Shown here one piece after another: positions 25,192-36,406 of a DNA stretch of 64,000 nt. Position 1 is the stretch's first letter; every line of letters begins with the position of its first letter. The DNA lies in contig CM040440.1 of the NCBI GenBank assembly GCA_022749755.1, positions 15,611,269 through 15,675,268 of the forward strand, read 5' to 3'. Below the pieces are notes generated by a model. The model did no database searches. It saw only the letters and a list, made by a program, of their open reading frames with translations, and was not told the origin of the DNA. This DNA is from Azadirachta indica (lineage: Eukaryota > Streptophyta > Magnoliopsida > Sapindales > Meliaceae). A program made the translations under genes and the position numbers.

Positions 25192-28039
25192 TCATTTCTG
25201 CTCCGGATCTGGTCCTCTCCATGCAAACAAATTACTCTGTAAGTGATGTAGGCTATGATGGTAACTGCTCAAATTGGTTCTTGGTGCTAAAGTAAACTAT
25301 ACGGTGTTGCTTGTAGTGGACATACCAGTAAGCAGTTATAATACGTTAAAAAGAGTAATTTATCAGCAAAGTTCTAATGAAGTTAATTAATTGCTTTGTG
25401 ATTGGTGTGAGGCGAGGTGGCAGGGAAACGAGTAGGTATAATGAAGCCTCAGGAACTAAAATCTACACAACATGCTCAAGTTCCCAAAAGAAAATCAGGA
25501 TACTATTAAATGCAACCACACACAAAAAGGAATAAAAAATCATTTCACACAAAAAGGCACAGATAAACCCTATATAACATAATTGTACAATAAAAAGGAA
25601 AATAAATAAAGAATAGTAAACATACTTGCATATCTCGTAATGGTACCATTGCCATTAATGGAATGATGTAAAGGCTTCGTATCTTGACCCAAAGATAGGA
25701 TCTCTTGCATCCTTTCAGGCCAATCTGAATTCAGTCTGCGGGCAAAATCTTCCACTTCTCTGCATTACATAATATCGCGAGAGATTACAATTTCATTTTA
25801 AAGAAGACCCCTAAATAAAAACATGAAGTCTGCAAAGCCTATGCGTATACTCCATAACTGAGGGACACAGCCTCACCGATCTATTTTTTCTTTCAATGCT
25901 GGATCAATCTCATCATCTACATCAACATCGTCAAAGTCAACCTTCCGCACAAATATGTCATCTTCCACATTTTGCACATTTGATGACTCCCCATGATCAG
26001 GCCGAAACTTATTACCAACCTCAGCACTAAGACATACTGAATTAAGCCCATTTGACTCCTATAACAAGTGAAAAGAATCAATAACTAGGTAACTTAATGC
26101 AGCATGTGTTCAATATTCAATGATGGTGAGAAGAAGATAAAAGAAATCCACATGATCTATCAGACCTGTTTATGGGTTTTAGTGGCTTCCTTCAAACAAG
26201 TGTTCTTCGGTTGATCTTTTTTTCTTCGGTGCTTCTTTTTATTCTTGGAGCATTTAATCACCTTAGAATCTGTCAAAAAGGTTGCCTTACAGACAATGAG
26301 GCTCAGGAGGAAGTTGAGTGGAATAAAGAATACTAAGAGGCTGTAGTACATGGGAAAATCAATTATAATAATGCAAGAATCTACTAACATAAAACATTTC
26401 TTGAATGTATTAACAAGATTAATTCCATGACATAAAATTGTGTCCGTGTGCATGCCTACTAGTTCAATTGGCAAAAGGCTGTAGCAACAAAATTTTCCAT
26501 CATATTATTACTCAATCAGGGGTGTTGACTTCAAAACTCATCAGCAAAAATGTGAGCTCATAACCATGGGCAAAAAGATAGAAAAAAGAGATCACACTAA
26601 CAAGAAAATATTATTAATACGATTGCTATTAAAATTTAAACATCCAAATATGAAGAGCTCCTTTGATACTTTAAGCCATTCAATGTAATTCCAACTATTT
26701 AGTTATTACGTATAGTCTTAAGAGAATAAAGCCACAAAAAAGATGACACACATAATAAAGCCCGCAAAGTAAGCTGAAGCAACAACCAATAATACCTCTT
26801 TCCTTTCCGTTAATAAATGACAAAAGGTCATCAACCGAACGCTCATCCACACGCTCTTCTTCAACCTCAACATTCTGAAACACATCGTGGATCAAATTAT
26901 TATCATTGCCAACAACATGCCCTATTAGTTCAATATAGGGGATTAACAAGTGATGGGCCTTTGGTTTACTTTTGCAAATTAATGTCAAAATGTGAACTAG
27001 GAAACAATATAAGATGAGGGGTGTAAGGAGAACAGAAAATTGCATGGCCACCTTTAATTTCTCTCGCTCCTTTAGTTCTTTCCTCTTCTTTGCATACAAC
27101 CGGTTTAGAAGTCGAATCCGTGGATCATCAGTTGCATTTTTCAGAGGCTCCAACTTCTCTTCCTGAAGAATATAATCTATGTTAAAATTATAAACAGATG
27201 GAAAATGACTTGCTAAGCAAACACAATTCCCACAAGCAACAGACACCTCAGTAAGATCATCAGGCAAATGAAATATCTCACGTATCTCTTCGGGGGATTT
27301 CCCTTCAATAATTCGTGCAAGTGCACGACTAGTAAGATCTACCAAAGGCTTCAACTGAAGGCTGTCAGCAGCAGATGTCAACTCGCAGAGCCTCTTTGTG
27401 TCCATTCGAATGAACTTCTCATCAAAAGACTTGCGTTCCTATTCATCAAAAAGAACAAATAAATACATGGTCCAAAAATCAAACTCAGATGTGCTCTGAA
27501 GAGGTGGGCCTTCCTTAACCTTATGATACCTTCCAAAGGTTACAACGTGAAATGAAAATGGCTAAATCCCCAAAACATGGCAAAATATTGGTCCCAACTT
27601 TTATATTTTACCAAAGGTTTGAAATACCACTTGCAATAGCAAGAGATGACATCAACCTAACAAAAGGACAATGACAATTCAGAAACACATTGAACCTTAT
27701 TAGAACGGCCTGGTACTTGATGAAACCTGCAATAATCAAGAATCGAGCTTAACATGGCAGGATTGACTCGTTGTGGAAGAGATATTGCATAATTCTTAGA
27801 TGATCCCACGCCCTTGTGTATCACTTCATGACAGATCAAGGGGCAGAACATGGCAACCTCTTGCTCCACTTGTTGGATTGCACCATCTTCTGTCTGGAGC
27901 CAAATGTAGGACTTCATCATCTAATAAATGTGTATCGTAAGAATCATTTGTGACGTATTGAGAACATGCAAATGTAAATGCAGTCTAGACAATAGAAACA
28001 AACCTCAGGTTTAATGACTGCCATATCAACTTCTGACAT
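25192..28039 (-). CDS. ASK21: SKP1-like protein, ASK20/ASK21 type
   Basis: Minus-strand exons: 28039-28004, 27920-27696, 27438-27247, 27162-27052, 26874-26796, 26269-26166, 26058-25877, 25759-25626, and a short last exon about 25214-25192, giving about 361 residues. The first 150 or so residues form the SKP1 POZ and dimerisation domains, with MMKSYIWLQTEDG near the start, ISLPQRVNPAMLSSILDYC and a C-terminal helix containing IREIFHLPDDLTEEEK. SKP1 proteins bridge cullin-1 to F-box proteins in SCF ubiquitin ligases. Unlike the roughly 160-residue canonical ASKs, this one has a 200-residue charged tail rich in Lys/Arg, then acidic residues and an EVEDFARRLNS segment, the mark of ASK20/21. The start is a clear ATG opening a 12-residue exon. 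The last exon is uncertain: two acceptors two bases apart are possible; the one chosen ends with PDPEQK and a TGA stop. Confidence 0.92.
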
Positions 28040-30866
28040 TAGACAATATATTTGAACCAACAAGAGAAGTAGTTACAGAGAGCCTTTGTGGTGTAAGATG
28101 TAATTCTGACAGCTAGAAGCTTGAATTCAGCAGGTCAAATAACAAGCATTATCCTTCTTAAACAATCAAGATTCTAAAGTACATAAGAAACGTTCCACGT
28201 ACTACCCAAAGTGGCAGAATGTCCGATTCCATGAACCTTGATATCAGCAGCAGTTCTCAAGAAGTTCTGTAAATTGCATGGTCATCGAACTGGTAAAGGC
28301 AAACAATTAGAAATGTAATGCAATCCAGCTGGATCACAATATTAAACTTTCAGCTTGAGATATAAGTACGTTAACAGAAATTTGATATTATTGATTTTTT
28401 GGAGGAACACATTCCAAGATCAGATAGCAATAAGCCAAAATTAAATCCTCTTAAATTCCATCACCCAATTACTTCCTACAAATTTGAGTTCTTGAGGTTA
28501 AAGATAGTTCAACAGATAGCATTAAACTTCAGCTTAATCTTAAACTTCCCAATAACTTTGATTTTGATCATGCTGTGTAACGGAATCAGTGTTTCAAATC
28601 TACCTCATGATGACCTGATTCCTCTCTATTCAAATTACCTGCATAAATTCCACTTCAGTAAAACCAACATGTACCTTCTCACTATCTCATCCCTACATTG
28701 TATCTTACTTGTTTTCCAGCAAACATCCTCTCAATACCCCACCCAATCTTTTTGGCCACAACAACTAGTCTTAACTAGTCCTAGGCAGTACTCCCTGAAT
28801 ATTTCAGTGAACATTTCAATTGTAAAGCTACTACTACTTAAGACTGCAACATGTAGAGTTGGAAATGTATGATTTCACTATCTATTATGTGATCTAAATT
28901 GTCAACAATTAACATGGAAATAACAGGCATACCAGATATTATACCAACTGGCTCAATTTGATTGAAGTCCCCACTCACACACCATAGTAAAAATCTAGCT
29001 CACGATTAACAGTTTAACTGAACTAATTTATAGCTAATATCAAACAGAACTTAGGGCTAAATATTGGACACTCAACAACTCAAAAATTTAGTTCTCTCGC
29101 TTCTCCTATACATTTTCAGTGGCCAAACAAACCCTACATATTACAATCAATGAAACCTAATAAGAATAAGAAAACAACTTTCCTCTTACTTTCCTTCATA
29201 TTCGTAGCTACCAGGCAAACATGCCCAATCAAAATTCAATATACATACTAGATAACTAGCTTAAATACATACGTAAAAACCATAAAAACAACATAAGGCG
29301 TCCAATAATTTATTCAGGAAACGAATTTACAGGAAGAAGAAGTCATAAACCTGGCTATAAGAACAAGCAACGATGAAAATTCAGAGACAGTATTAGAAAG
29401 AAGAATAATAAGACTAGGTTAACTACACACATTTCTAATAATTGAATTTCTCTATCATCAAACCAATAAACAAAGATAGGATTCCTAAAAGAGTGAAGTT
29501 ATTTCGTGTACCTATAAGGGAAGGGATGAATAGTAAGAACTGCAGAGAGACAGCGAGCTTTGAATTGCAGAGCTTTGGCGGTTGTCGGCGAGCTCAAAAT
29601 GGATAAAAGAGAGAGAAATAAAAAATGGAAACTTAAAAGGACGGGGGGGAAATTTAAAAAGAAAAATAAAAAGAAAAATAATTATACATATGCATATGTG
29701 TGACTGTAAAACTATGGTGTCTAACTAAGAAGATTTTGTGTGCCAAAATGGTTGGTACGCGCCGCGTCACTGTCTTAAAGCCACCGAGGGTCCGGTAAAA
29801 CATTGAATCGCCCGCACACACGTGAACTGTACCTATTACTAGTACTACACTATTATGGTTGGTTGGTTGTTTGGTTGGTTAGTTTCCTTTTTCAAATTTT
29901 TTTAATGTTTTCCTTTAACGATTTTTTTCTAGCTCTCAGCTTCTGGAAATATTTTTAAAAGGGCAAAAGAAAAAAAAAATGCCGGGTAAACGATAAAAGG
30001 ATATCCTCCTCATTTCTAAAATGTTATAAAAGCTTTTATTCGTAAAAAATTTAAAAAAAAAAAAAAGATAATTTGGGCCAACATAAGTCGTAACGAGTCT
30101 CTAGGTTCTGAAATATTATGGGCCAGCATTATTGCAAGTTCCAACCGTGTCCTCAGGCCCAGAATCCAAAACTCCCGTGTCTCATTGACGAAGAAAGAAA
30201 ATGCGGACTTCTGTTCTGTCAAATTGTAATTTAATACGACACTTGAAAAAACTTCTTTTAAAATGGACCAGATAAATGATGGTCAAAGGTCTTTGGTCTT
30301 CTGGGATGCCTGGATAGCAGCGTTGGAAATAATAGTTAATTCGTTTACCATGTCTTGAATTGGGTTCAGCACATGGTTTGTATCTCTAGTGGGTTGGCCT
30401 GCTTTGCTTAGAAAGTAAAAGACGAATTTGTTATAAATAATATATATAAAGTTGAAATTTAAATGAAAAATAAAAAAACGAAGAAAAGAAAGCATTATAT
30501 TCCTCGATCGAATTTTCTGTGTCATCATGATTAAGGGGACCCTATGTCACGCTAAATTTGAATAGAGCATAACTTCAGGAGAACACTGCCACATCATTAA
30601 CCGACAACGTGATTAACGAGAGCCAGGTGACATCGGAAGAAAAAAATGGGGTCCACATAAAATTACGTGTCACTGTTTCATTGCTTACACATCAACCCGT
30701 ATTACCTTCTCATTTGATTTCTGACCGCTGAATTGCTAACCAATCAACATAATCGACGTGTAACTCCGAGTATACGAGACGAACTGTACGTAAACGTCGC
30801 CGTTTTAGTCAATTTGCAAGTTTCTTGCCTTTTTTTATATGTTCATGGAATATGAATATTGATCAG
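28040..30866. other. 5' leader intron, promoter of the SKP1-like gene, and spacer
   Basis: No coding region is supported. On the minus strand a likely non-coding first exon lies near 29516-29600, ending in a GT donor (TATAG|GTACAC). A long 5'UTR intron would then occupy most of 28040-29511; this is inferred from the donor only. The open frame at 28399-28872 on plus lies inside that intron and has no family signature. From 29600 to 30866 there is AT-rich spacer with a T/A-rich tract near 30045-30070. Confidence 0.45.
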
Positions 30867-31689
30867 GTGGGCACATGAACCCAGCTGTGACATTTGATTT
30901 CTTATTTGGTCAGAACACTCTCAATAACAAGACCTATATTCTACATGATAATGCAATGCCTCGGAGCCATCACTAGCGCTGCTGTTGTGACGGGATTCTT
31001 GAAATCTCAGTATGAGTACTTGCTGGGTGGCGAAGCCAACATGGTCGTCCCTGGTTACTGGGGAGGCGATGGCTTTCTAGCGGAGATTGTTGGTACATTG
31101 TACTTGTCTACGCGGTTTTCTCCGCAACCAATGCCAAAAGATATCCCGTGGACTCCCATGTGCCTGTAAGGATCTCTCCTTTGTTCCCATGCCTTCACCT
31201 CGTAGCTCTTCTTTATGCGCATGTACATAGATTGATTTTTTATTTTCGGTACAGTTTCTATTAATTTGCAATTCCGATCATGCTGCAATTTATTGATATC
31301 TTACACTTAAATGAGTTAAATTATTGCAGACATTAGCACCGCTTCCAATTGGAATTGCGCAGTTTTTGTTTCATTTGGTAGCCATCCACATTACTGGAAC
31401 CGGCACCAACCTAGCTAGGAGTCTTGGAACTGCTATCATCTACGACAAGAATTAAAAGAATTATAGATCCATGGGAAGACCTGGTGAGCGAATTAAACTT
31501 CTCATAATCAATGTTAATTGACCCGTGGGATGGTTCATATCTGCTTATATCTATAAATGTTTTTATTTTTTTATTTTTTTTTTTTGGTCCAGTGGATGTT
31601 CAGGATTAGACCCTTCATTGGCGCTGGATTTGCTGCAGTATACAACGAGATAGGCCTCAGGACCGTCCCATTCAAGTCTAGAGCCTGAA
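30867..31689 (+). pseudogene. PIP1-type aquaporin pseudogene (first exon missing)
   Basis: Three exon-like blocks follow PIP gene structure. The first (30867 to about 31168) begins with GHMNPAVTF, the first NPA box, exactly where exon 2 of PIP genes starts. It runs through MQCLGAITSA and GGEANMVVPGY, then shifts frame by one at about 31095 to continue as LVYAVFSATNAKR and VDSHVPV. The second (about 31330-31485) has APLPIG and then an NLA where the second NPA box should be, followed by a stop before the expected KDKAWDDHW. The third (about 31592-31689) has RPFIGAGFAA and ends in VPFKSRA and a stop, the PIP1-type C-terminus. Exon 1, with the first three membrane segments, is absent upstream. 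Donors and acceptors are partly preserved, so this is a decayed genomic copy. It cannot make a water channel. Confidence 0.88.
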
Positions 31690-32268
31690 AATTCTTTCCT
31701 CGTTCATATTTTACTTTTTCTTCAACTAACCCCTATAGTTGAAGTGTTGATCATCGTATGTATATCTGACTACCTATATTATACGATAGACACCTGCTTA
31801 ATTACAATACACCAAATTTAGTGACTGTATGCCAGTCTCCGTCAAACGGAAACTGTTCAAAGTATAATCTCCTCCACAATTCTGAAGTACAAGTTTCCAA
31901 TCTAAAATCAGTACTATACTACTATTCAATTAATTGAAAAATGACCGCGTGCATGTTAGTCAAAAGTCTTTTGCCTTTAGAATCTCACCAAGCTAATCGT
32001 TATATTGGAGCCAAAAAAAACGATGACGTTCATGTAGATTATTCTAGAAGTCAAATGATGTTTCTAGCTTGAATATCAAAGAGTAATCCACTAATATAAT
32101 AATGTGACCTACTCAAATCTACGTTTAAGATGAATCCCTTATGTTATGCTCTACTTTCTCTCATAAGCTGCACTTAAATTAAAATTTGTAGGGAAGAGAT
32201 TAATTTTAATATATATATATATATATATATACACACGGTAAATATGTAAATTAACATGGACAATATTT
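31690..32268. other. AT-rich spacer with an (AT)n run
   Basis: No gene or RNA recognised. It lies between the aquaporin relic and the second aquaporin scrap; an (AT)n microsatellite is at about 32209-32230. Confidence 0.5.
32209..32230. repeat. (AT)n microsatellite
   Basis: Eleven or so AT units in a row, followed by ACACAC. Confidence 0.9.
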
Positions 32269-32299
32269 GTGGCCAAGACGAATTTGATGGCTTTGAAAC

Positions 32300-32390
32300 A
32301 GGGATGTTTGCTCCAATATTCGTGCTTGGTCTACGCTGTTTTCTCTGCCACAGATGTCAAAGGAAATGGTATGGACTCCCATGCATATGT
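32300..32390 (+). pseudogene. Second PIP aquaporin scrap
   Basis: Within an open frame, LVYAVFSATDVKGNGMDSHA matches the end of PIP exon 2 (family form VYTVFSATDxKRxARDSH). The preceding and following PIP exons are not found, and no splice-competent context remains. It lies about 0.6 kb downstream of the longer PIP1 relic and in the same orientation. It is more likely the remnant of a tandem copy than part of the first relic, because the first relic contains its own version of the same segment. Confidence 0.75.
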
Positions 32391-33102
32391 TTCTACTTTC
32401 CATTGTCTTTCAACTCCTAACAGTGTATTTACTGATGTATTTTTGGAACTAGGACAATTTAAACAAAATTTCTTCTCATTTATTAACATATAATTAATTC
32501 CTTTTATTAATTATTTACCAATAAATAGTTTACTTATTTTAGAAGCTTTTATAAGTTGCTTATCTTATTTAATTTGAGTCATGTCGTACTGTAGTTAATG
32601 TGTAAGATCTCCTTTTAGATGAGCTCCAAGCCTTTTGACTCATGCTCTACATGGTGAGAGGAGTCAACATGTTTACATTCTTAAATTAGTTTGGTTAGTG
32701 AACCGCCAAAAATCCCAGGAGCCACCGGTTCAAGTGTTCTAAAAAATTATTTCACTGCTCATATAATTTTCTTTAATTATGGTTAACTTAGGATTTGCCC
32801 CTCCTTGTGGACTTATATAAATATATGTACCTGTTTTATTTCCTACTTTTTTTTTCCGTTCTTCTAGGCTTTTGCATGCTTGCATTAATTCGTACACTAA
32901 AATACACAACTTGCCTTCATGAGCACGCTTGCCCGAACATTAATGATGAAAACATTCACCTTTTGATCTGACCTCTGCAAAGCTTCAGTGAAATTGGTTC
33001 CACCATTTTCAGCTTCTAACAATTAGGATATTGAATATTTATCATTGGTTGTCACTCATTCGACAATCTAACTTAAAAATAAATCAGGAAATATTGTAGA
33101 AT
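32391..33102. other. Spacer before the gag-only element
   Basis: AT-rich, no coding or RNA feature recognised. The last five bases, AGAAT, are the left target-site duplication of the element that follows. Confidence 0.5.
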
Positions 33103-33487
33103 TGATGCAGGCGGGATAGCGGGTAAGATAAAAACACCTTGTCAAACGCCGAATTTCGTTCGGTTCTTTAACGCAGTGAGTCAGATAAACGTTTTAACGG
33201 ACGGGATTAGATGTCGTTCTAACTCTAACGACTCGAAACACGAGTGTCAAGACAACAATCCCATGAGGGACAAAATCAAAGGGAAATATTTTATTCAATA
33301 AAAGATTGTTCCAAAACAATAACACAAGTTTTCTATATATAATAGAGAAAACCTAACATTCCAAATCAAATCAAATAACGAAAAGAACTTCTATTTAAAT
33401 AAGAAAATTAAGAATTAAATAACAAATTAAATTAGTAAAAATAAAAAACTTGCTAAACTAATTAAATTCTAAAATTGTCCTACATCA
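33103..33487 (-). repeat. 3' LTR of the gag-only element
   Basis: 385 bp, TGATG...CATCA; full-length match to 34651-35035 with scattered substitutions. Confidence 0.93.
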
Positions 33488-33725
33488 GATTCCCCTTCTC
33501 TTTAAAAAAAGTCGTCTTCGAGTTTTGTTCTGTTTGACGGATAAAATTTGTAATTTAACATTAAATCTTCTTTTAACTTAAAATAGTGGTTCTTCTCAAC
33601 AAGTTTTTTTGAAAATCGGAAGTATTCAAATTTTATCTTTTTCTTGCACTTGTGTGTGGCACTTTGAAAAAATATGTATTTATAATAATAAATTACTTTC
33701 AAATTTCTCATAACTTTTCCAAGTC

Positions 33726-34685
33726 TCACTCAATGTACTTACCAATTAAATTTGTCTTTGTGGCCAAATTTTCCTCAAGAATAACTTTTATATTTTTGAT
33801 ATAAATAGTTAGAACCATGTCAATAATAGGCGGATTTTCGACTTGAATTTCTTGTGCATGCTCAATTTTTAAATTAAGATCACATAAGACCTCTTTTTGT
33901 ACAATTTCTAGCACGTCTTCAATTTTCTTTTGAAGCTCATCTTCAGACAATATCTTATGATCAACTTTAACAATATTATCAGATATCTTATAAGCTACAT
34001 TGTCAACAATATCTCTAATAACTATATTAAAGTCAAGCTTTAGTTGCCTTTCGATTTCTTTGTCTAAGAAAATGGCATATGGTAGTATATAGATAATATA
34101 TGATGGTATTCGATCTCTTATATCAGCATTGAGTCCTTTCAAAAATCCCTCAACTAAAAGCTCTTCACTCTTATAAAAAAATGAATGTCCATAAAAATCC
34201 TCAAACTCCATAGTATAAAAATGAATAGATCTCATACCTTGATGTGTCAAACAATAATCAAGAGGAATGAACCGTGATCTCATCAATTGCTTCATCTGAT
34301 CCCATGATCGAACTTTGTCTTCTTGGCTTACAAGTAGTGACCTTTGTAACATATTCCACCAATATGATGCACTCCCTTTTAAAAGAAAACAAGTAACAAA
34401 TTGTACTCGTTTTTCTTTAAGTATCCTCTTAACTTCAAAGAATTCTTCAATATCTTCCAACCAAAACAAAAATAATTTAGAATTGTATTTTCCGTCAAAC
34501 AACAACGCATCATGCCTAACATGGTAGATCATGATTTTAATTTTTTTTTTCAATTTTTTTTTGGGTAAAAAGGATGTATTTATGAGTGTGATTGTGTTTA
34601 GTAGTTTCAGGAAAGCTCTGTCTGGTACAGAGGTAGGCTCTGATACCAACTGACACAGGCGAGATAGCGGGTGGGATAAAAACAT
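33726..34685 (-). CDS. Retrotransposon gag-like protein of the gag-only element
   Basis: The frame is open for 319 codons, but its first codons lie inside the 5' LTR; the natural start is probably the ATG of the IMIYHVRHD segment (about 34533). The body fits the Retrotrans_gag (Ty3/Gypsy-type capsid) family: a FDGKYNS segment, WLEDIEEFF, a GSASYWWNML segment, KVRSWDQMKQLMRSRFIP and, later, VEGFLKGLN. No CCHC zinc knuckle is seen before the stop. The capsid-like protein would package RNA into particles; whether this copy is made is unknown. The uninterrupted frame, despite LTR divergence, is notable. Confidence 0.75.
   Translation of the reverse strand: MFLSHPLSRLCQLVSEPTSVPDRAFLKLLNTITLINTSFLPKKKLKKKIKIMIYHVRHDALLFDGKYNSKLFLFWLEDIEEFFEVKRILKEKRVQFVTCFLLKGSASYWWNMLQRSLLVSQEDKVRSWDQMKQLMRSRFIPLDYCLTHQGMRSIHFYTMEFEDFYGHSFFYKSEELLVEGFLKGLNADIRDRIPSYIIYILPYAIFLDKEIERQLKLDFNIVIRDIVDNVAYKISDNIVKVDHKILSEDELQKKIEDVLEIVQKEVLCDLNLKIEHAQEIQVENPPIIDMVLTIYIKNIKVILEENLATKTNLIGKYIE
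34632..34648 (-). promoter_or_regulatory. Primer-binding site for initiator-Met tRNA (gag-only element)
   Basis: The minus strand reads TGGTATCAGAGCCTACC two bases inside the right LTR. It is a longer match to the consensus initiator-Met primer site than the one in the Copia element. Confidence 0.92.
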
Positions 34686-35035
34686 CTTATCGAACGCCGA
34701 ATTTCGTTCGGTTCTTTGACGCAGTGAGTTAGATAAACGTTCTAACGGAAAAGATTAAATGTCGTTCTAATCCTAACGAATCGAAACACGAGTGTCAAGA
34801 TAACAATTTCATGAGGGAGAAAATCAAATGGAAATATTTTATTCAATAAAATATTGTTCCAAAATAATAACATAGGTTCTCTATATATAGTAGAGAAAAT
34901 CTAATATTACAATTCAATTCAAATAAGAAAAAAAACTCCTATTTAAATAAGAAAATTAAAAATTAAATAATAAATTAAATTAATAAGAATAAAAGACTTT
35001 TTAAACTAATTAAATTTTAAAATTGTCTTACATCA
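34651..35035 (-). repeat. 5' LTR of the gag-only element
   Basis: 385 bp partner of 33103-33487; begins TGACA rather than TGATG and ends CATCA. Confidence 0.93.
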
Positions 35036-36406
35036 AGAACATTCAAATTAATTTCATGAGGCCAATGAAATTTTTCTTACAGTATTAATTAAAAGTGACA
35101 AATTAATCTATCCTTTATCTAGGAGGCAAATTGGAAAGCACAACGATAAATCAATTAAAATCATATACAAGCCCAACCACGATAACTCCACAAGTGAGAA
35201 GAAGAGAGCAAATTTATTGGTGAGGTTGGTGGGCGCTGCATCTACCTAACCTTAAAGGCTCTTAATTTCATCTCTCTCTTCATGTGCTAGAATAATTAGA
35301 TTCCTCATTTAATGCATCTAGAAAACCATTAAAATTATACATCAACTGTCAACTAAATTTGGTAAAATGCAAGTTAATCTTGCCCCTTCTCTCTGCATGA
35401 GAATTTGGACGCAGTACCAACTTCTGTTAAAAGAATCATTTGGAAAATTTCCCTCTGGGCTTTGACAATGAATATTTCTGATATATAGGCTGATTTTAAC
35501 GGAGAGATGGGCATGACATATATATCCTTCCGACCTGGATTTAAAATAGTGAGACCTATGTCTATCCAACTTAATAAATATTCTTAACCAAATATTGCAG
35601 CTTCTAATAAAAATGGGTAACATGAATTATTTATCTTTCGAAAGAGACATACTATAAGGAAGAGTGTAAAAGTCTTCGGCTCAAATTCGTAATGGAACAG
35701 AACTTGCTTGAAAGGTAAGGACTTACCACGTGAACATCGCTATTGCATCTAAATTTACGCATTTACCATTTAGTCTGCAAGCTAGTCAATTAGAGTTAAA
35801 TCCGCGAAGTTAAGCATCTTTTTCATTTTTTTTTTCTTTTTACTATAAGCATAAGGTAACACTTTTACTCTGGTCGTGTGGTTAGAAATTAAAATTAGGA
35901 AATTCAGATAGCCAAACAAACCGATAATCAATGGAAATGAAAGAATTCCACACGCAAACCAAGTGTCAATAATAAGAGGGTTTAGAGCCTAAATTAAGGA
36001 AGTAAGGCCACCAATAAAAGCAAAACACTCACGCAGCTCTTCAAGACTTCAACTACTCCAACTAACCCTACAAACTTTATTTCAAACATTATCCAACATC
36101 CAACAATAGCAGCAATAATTAATTTAAAATCCTGCTATCAAATTTGAAGGACTAAAATTAATTAAAAAAATTAAAATAAAATTAATAACGAGGTCAAATT
36201 TCGACTTCGTAAAATTAATAACCGCCACGAAACCTAATTCCGTAATTTCGCTCTTCACCGCCCACATTTAAAACCTGGCGCTGCCTCTCCTGTAACCAGT
36301 CCTCCCCACAGAGAACACATTTTCAGGGATCAAAAGAGCTTCGAAGAAGCTTCTGTAAAGAGAGAGAGAGAGAGCGAAGGATTTAATTCACTTATCGGGC
36401 GTACAA
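35036..36406. other. Spacer and GPAT promoter/leader
   Basis: No coding feature is supported in 35036-36230. From about 36240 GC content rises toward the acyltransferase start, and a (GA)n run at 36356-36374 lies in its probable 5' leader. GA repeats near transcription starts are common in plant core promoters. Confidence 0.5.

Larger units (their letters stand above)
33103..35035 (-). mobile_element. Gag-only LTR retrotransposon (TR-GAG-like, non-autonomous)
   Basis: A compact element of 1933 bp. Direct LTRs of 385 bp (33103-33487 and 34651-35035) start TGA and end in CATCA; flanks AGAAT (33098-33102) and AGAAC (35036-35040) are a 5-bp target duplication with one mismatch. A 17-base initiator-Met primer site sits at 34632-34648, and a purine-rich tract on the minus strand (33488-33505) abuts the left LTR. 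The 1.16-kb interior contains one long gag frame and no protease, integrase or reverse transcriptase. Such elements (TR-GAGs) are known in plants and must borrow polymerase from autonomous relatives. LTRs differ at about 18 of the first 150 positions by eye, nearly all transitions, so the insertion is old. Confidence 0.88.

Noticed and set aside
28399..28872. 157-codon plus-strand open frame upstream of the SKP1-like gene
   Set aside because: No family signature, low-complexity composition, and it lies within the likely leader intron of the opposite-strand gene.
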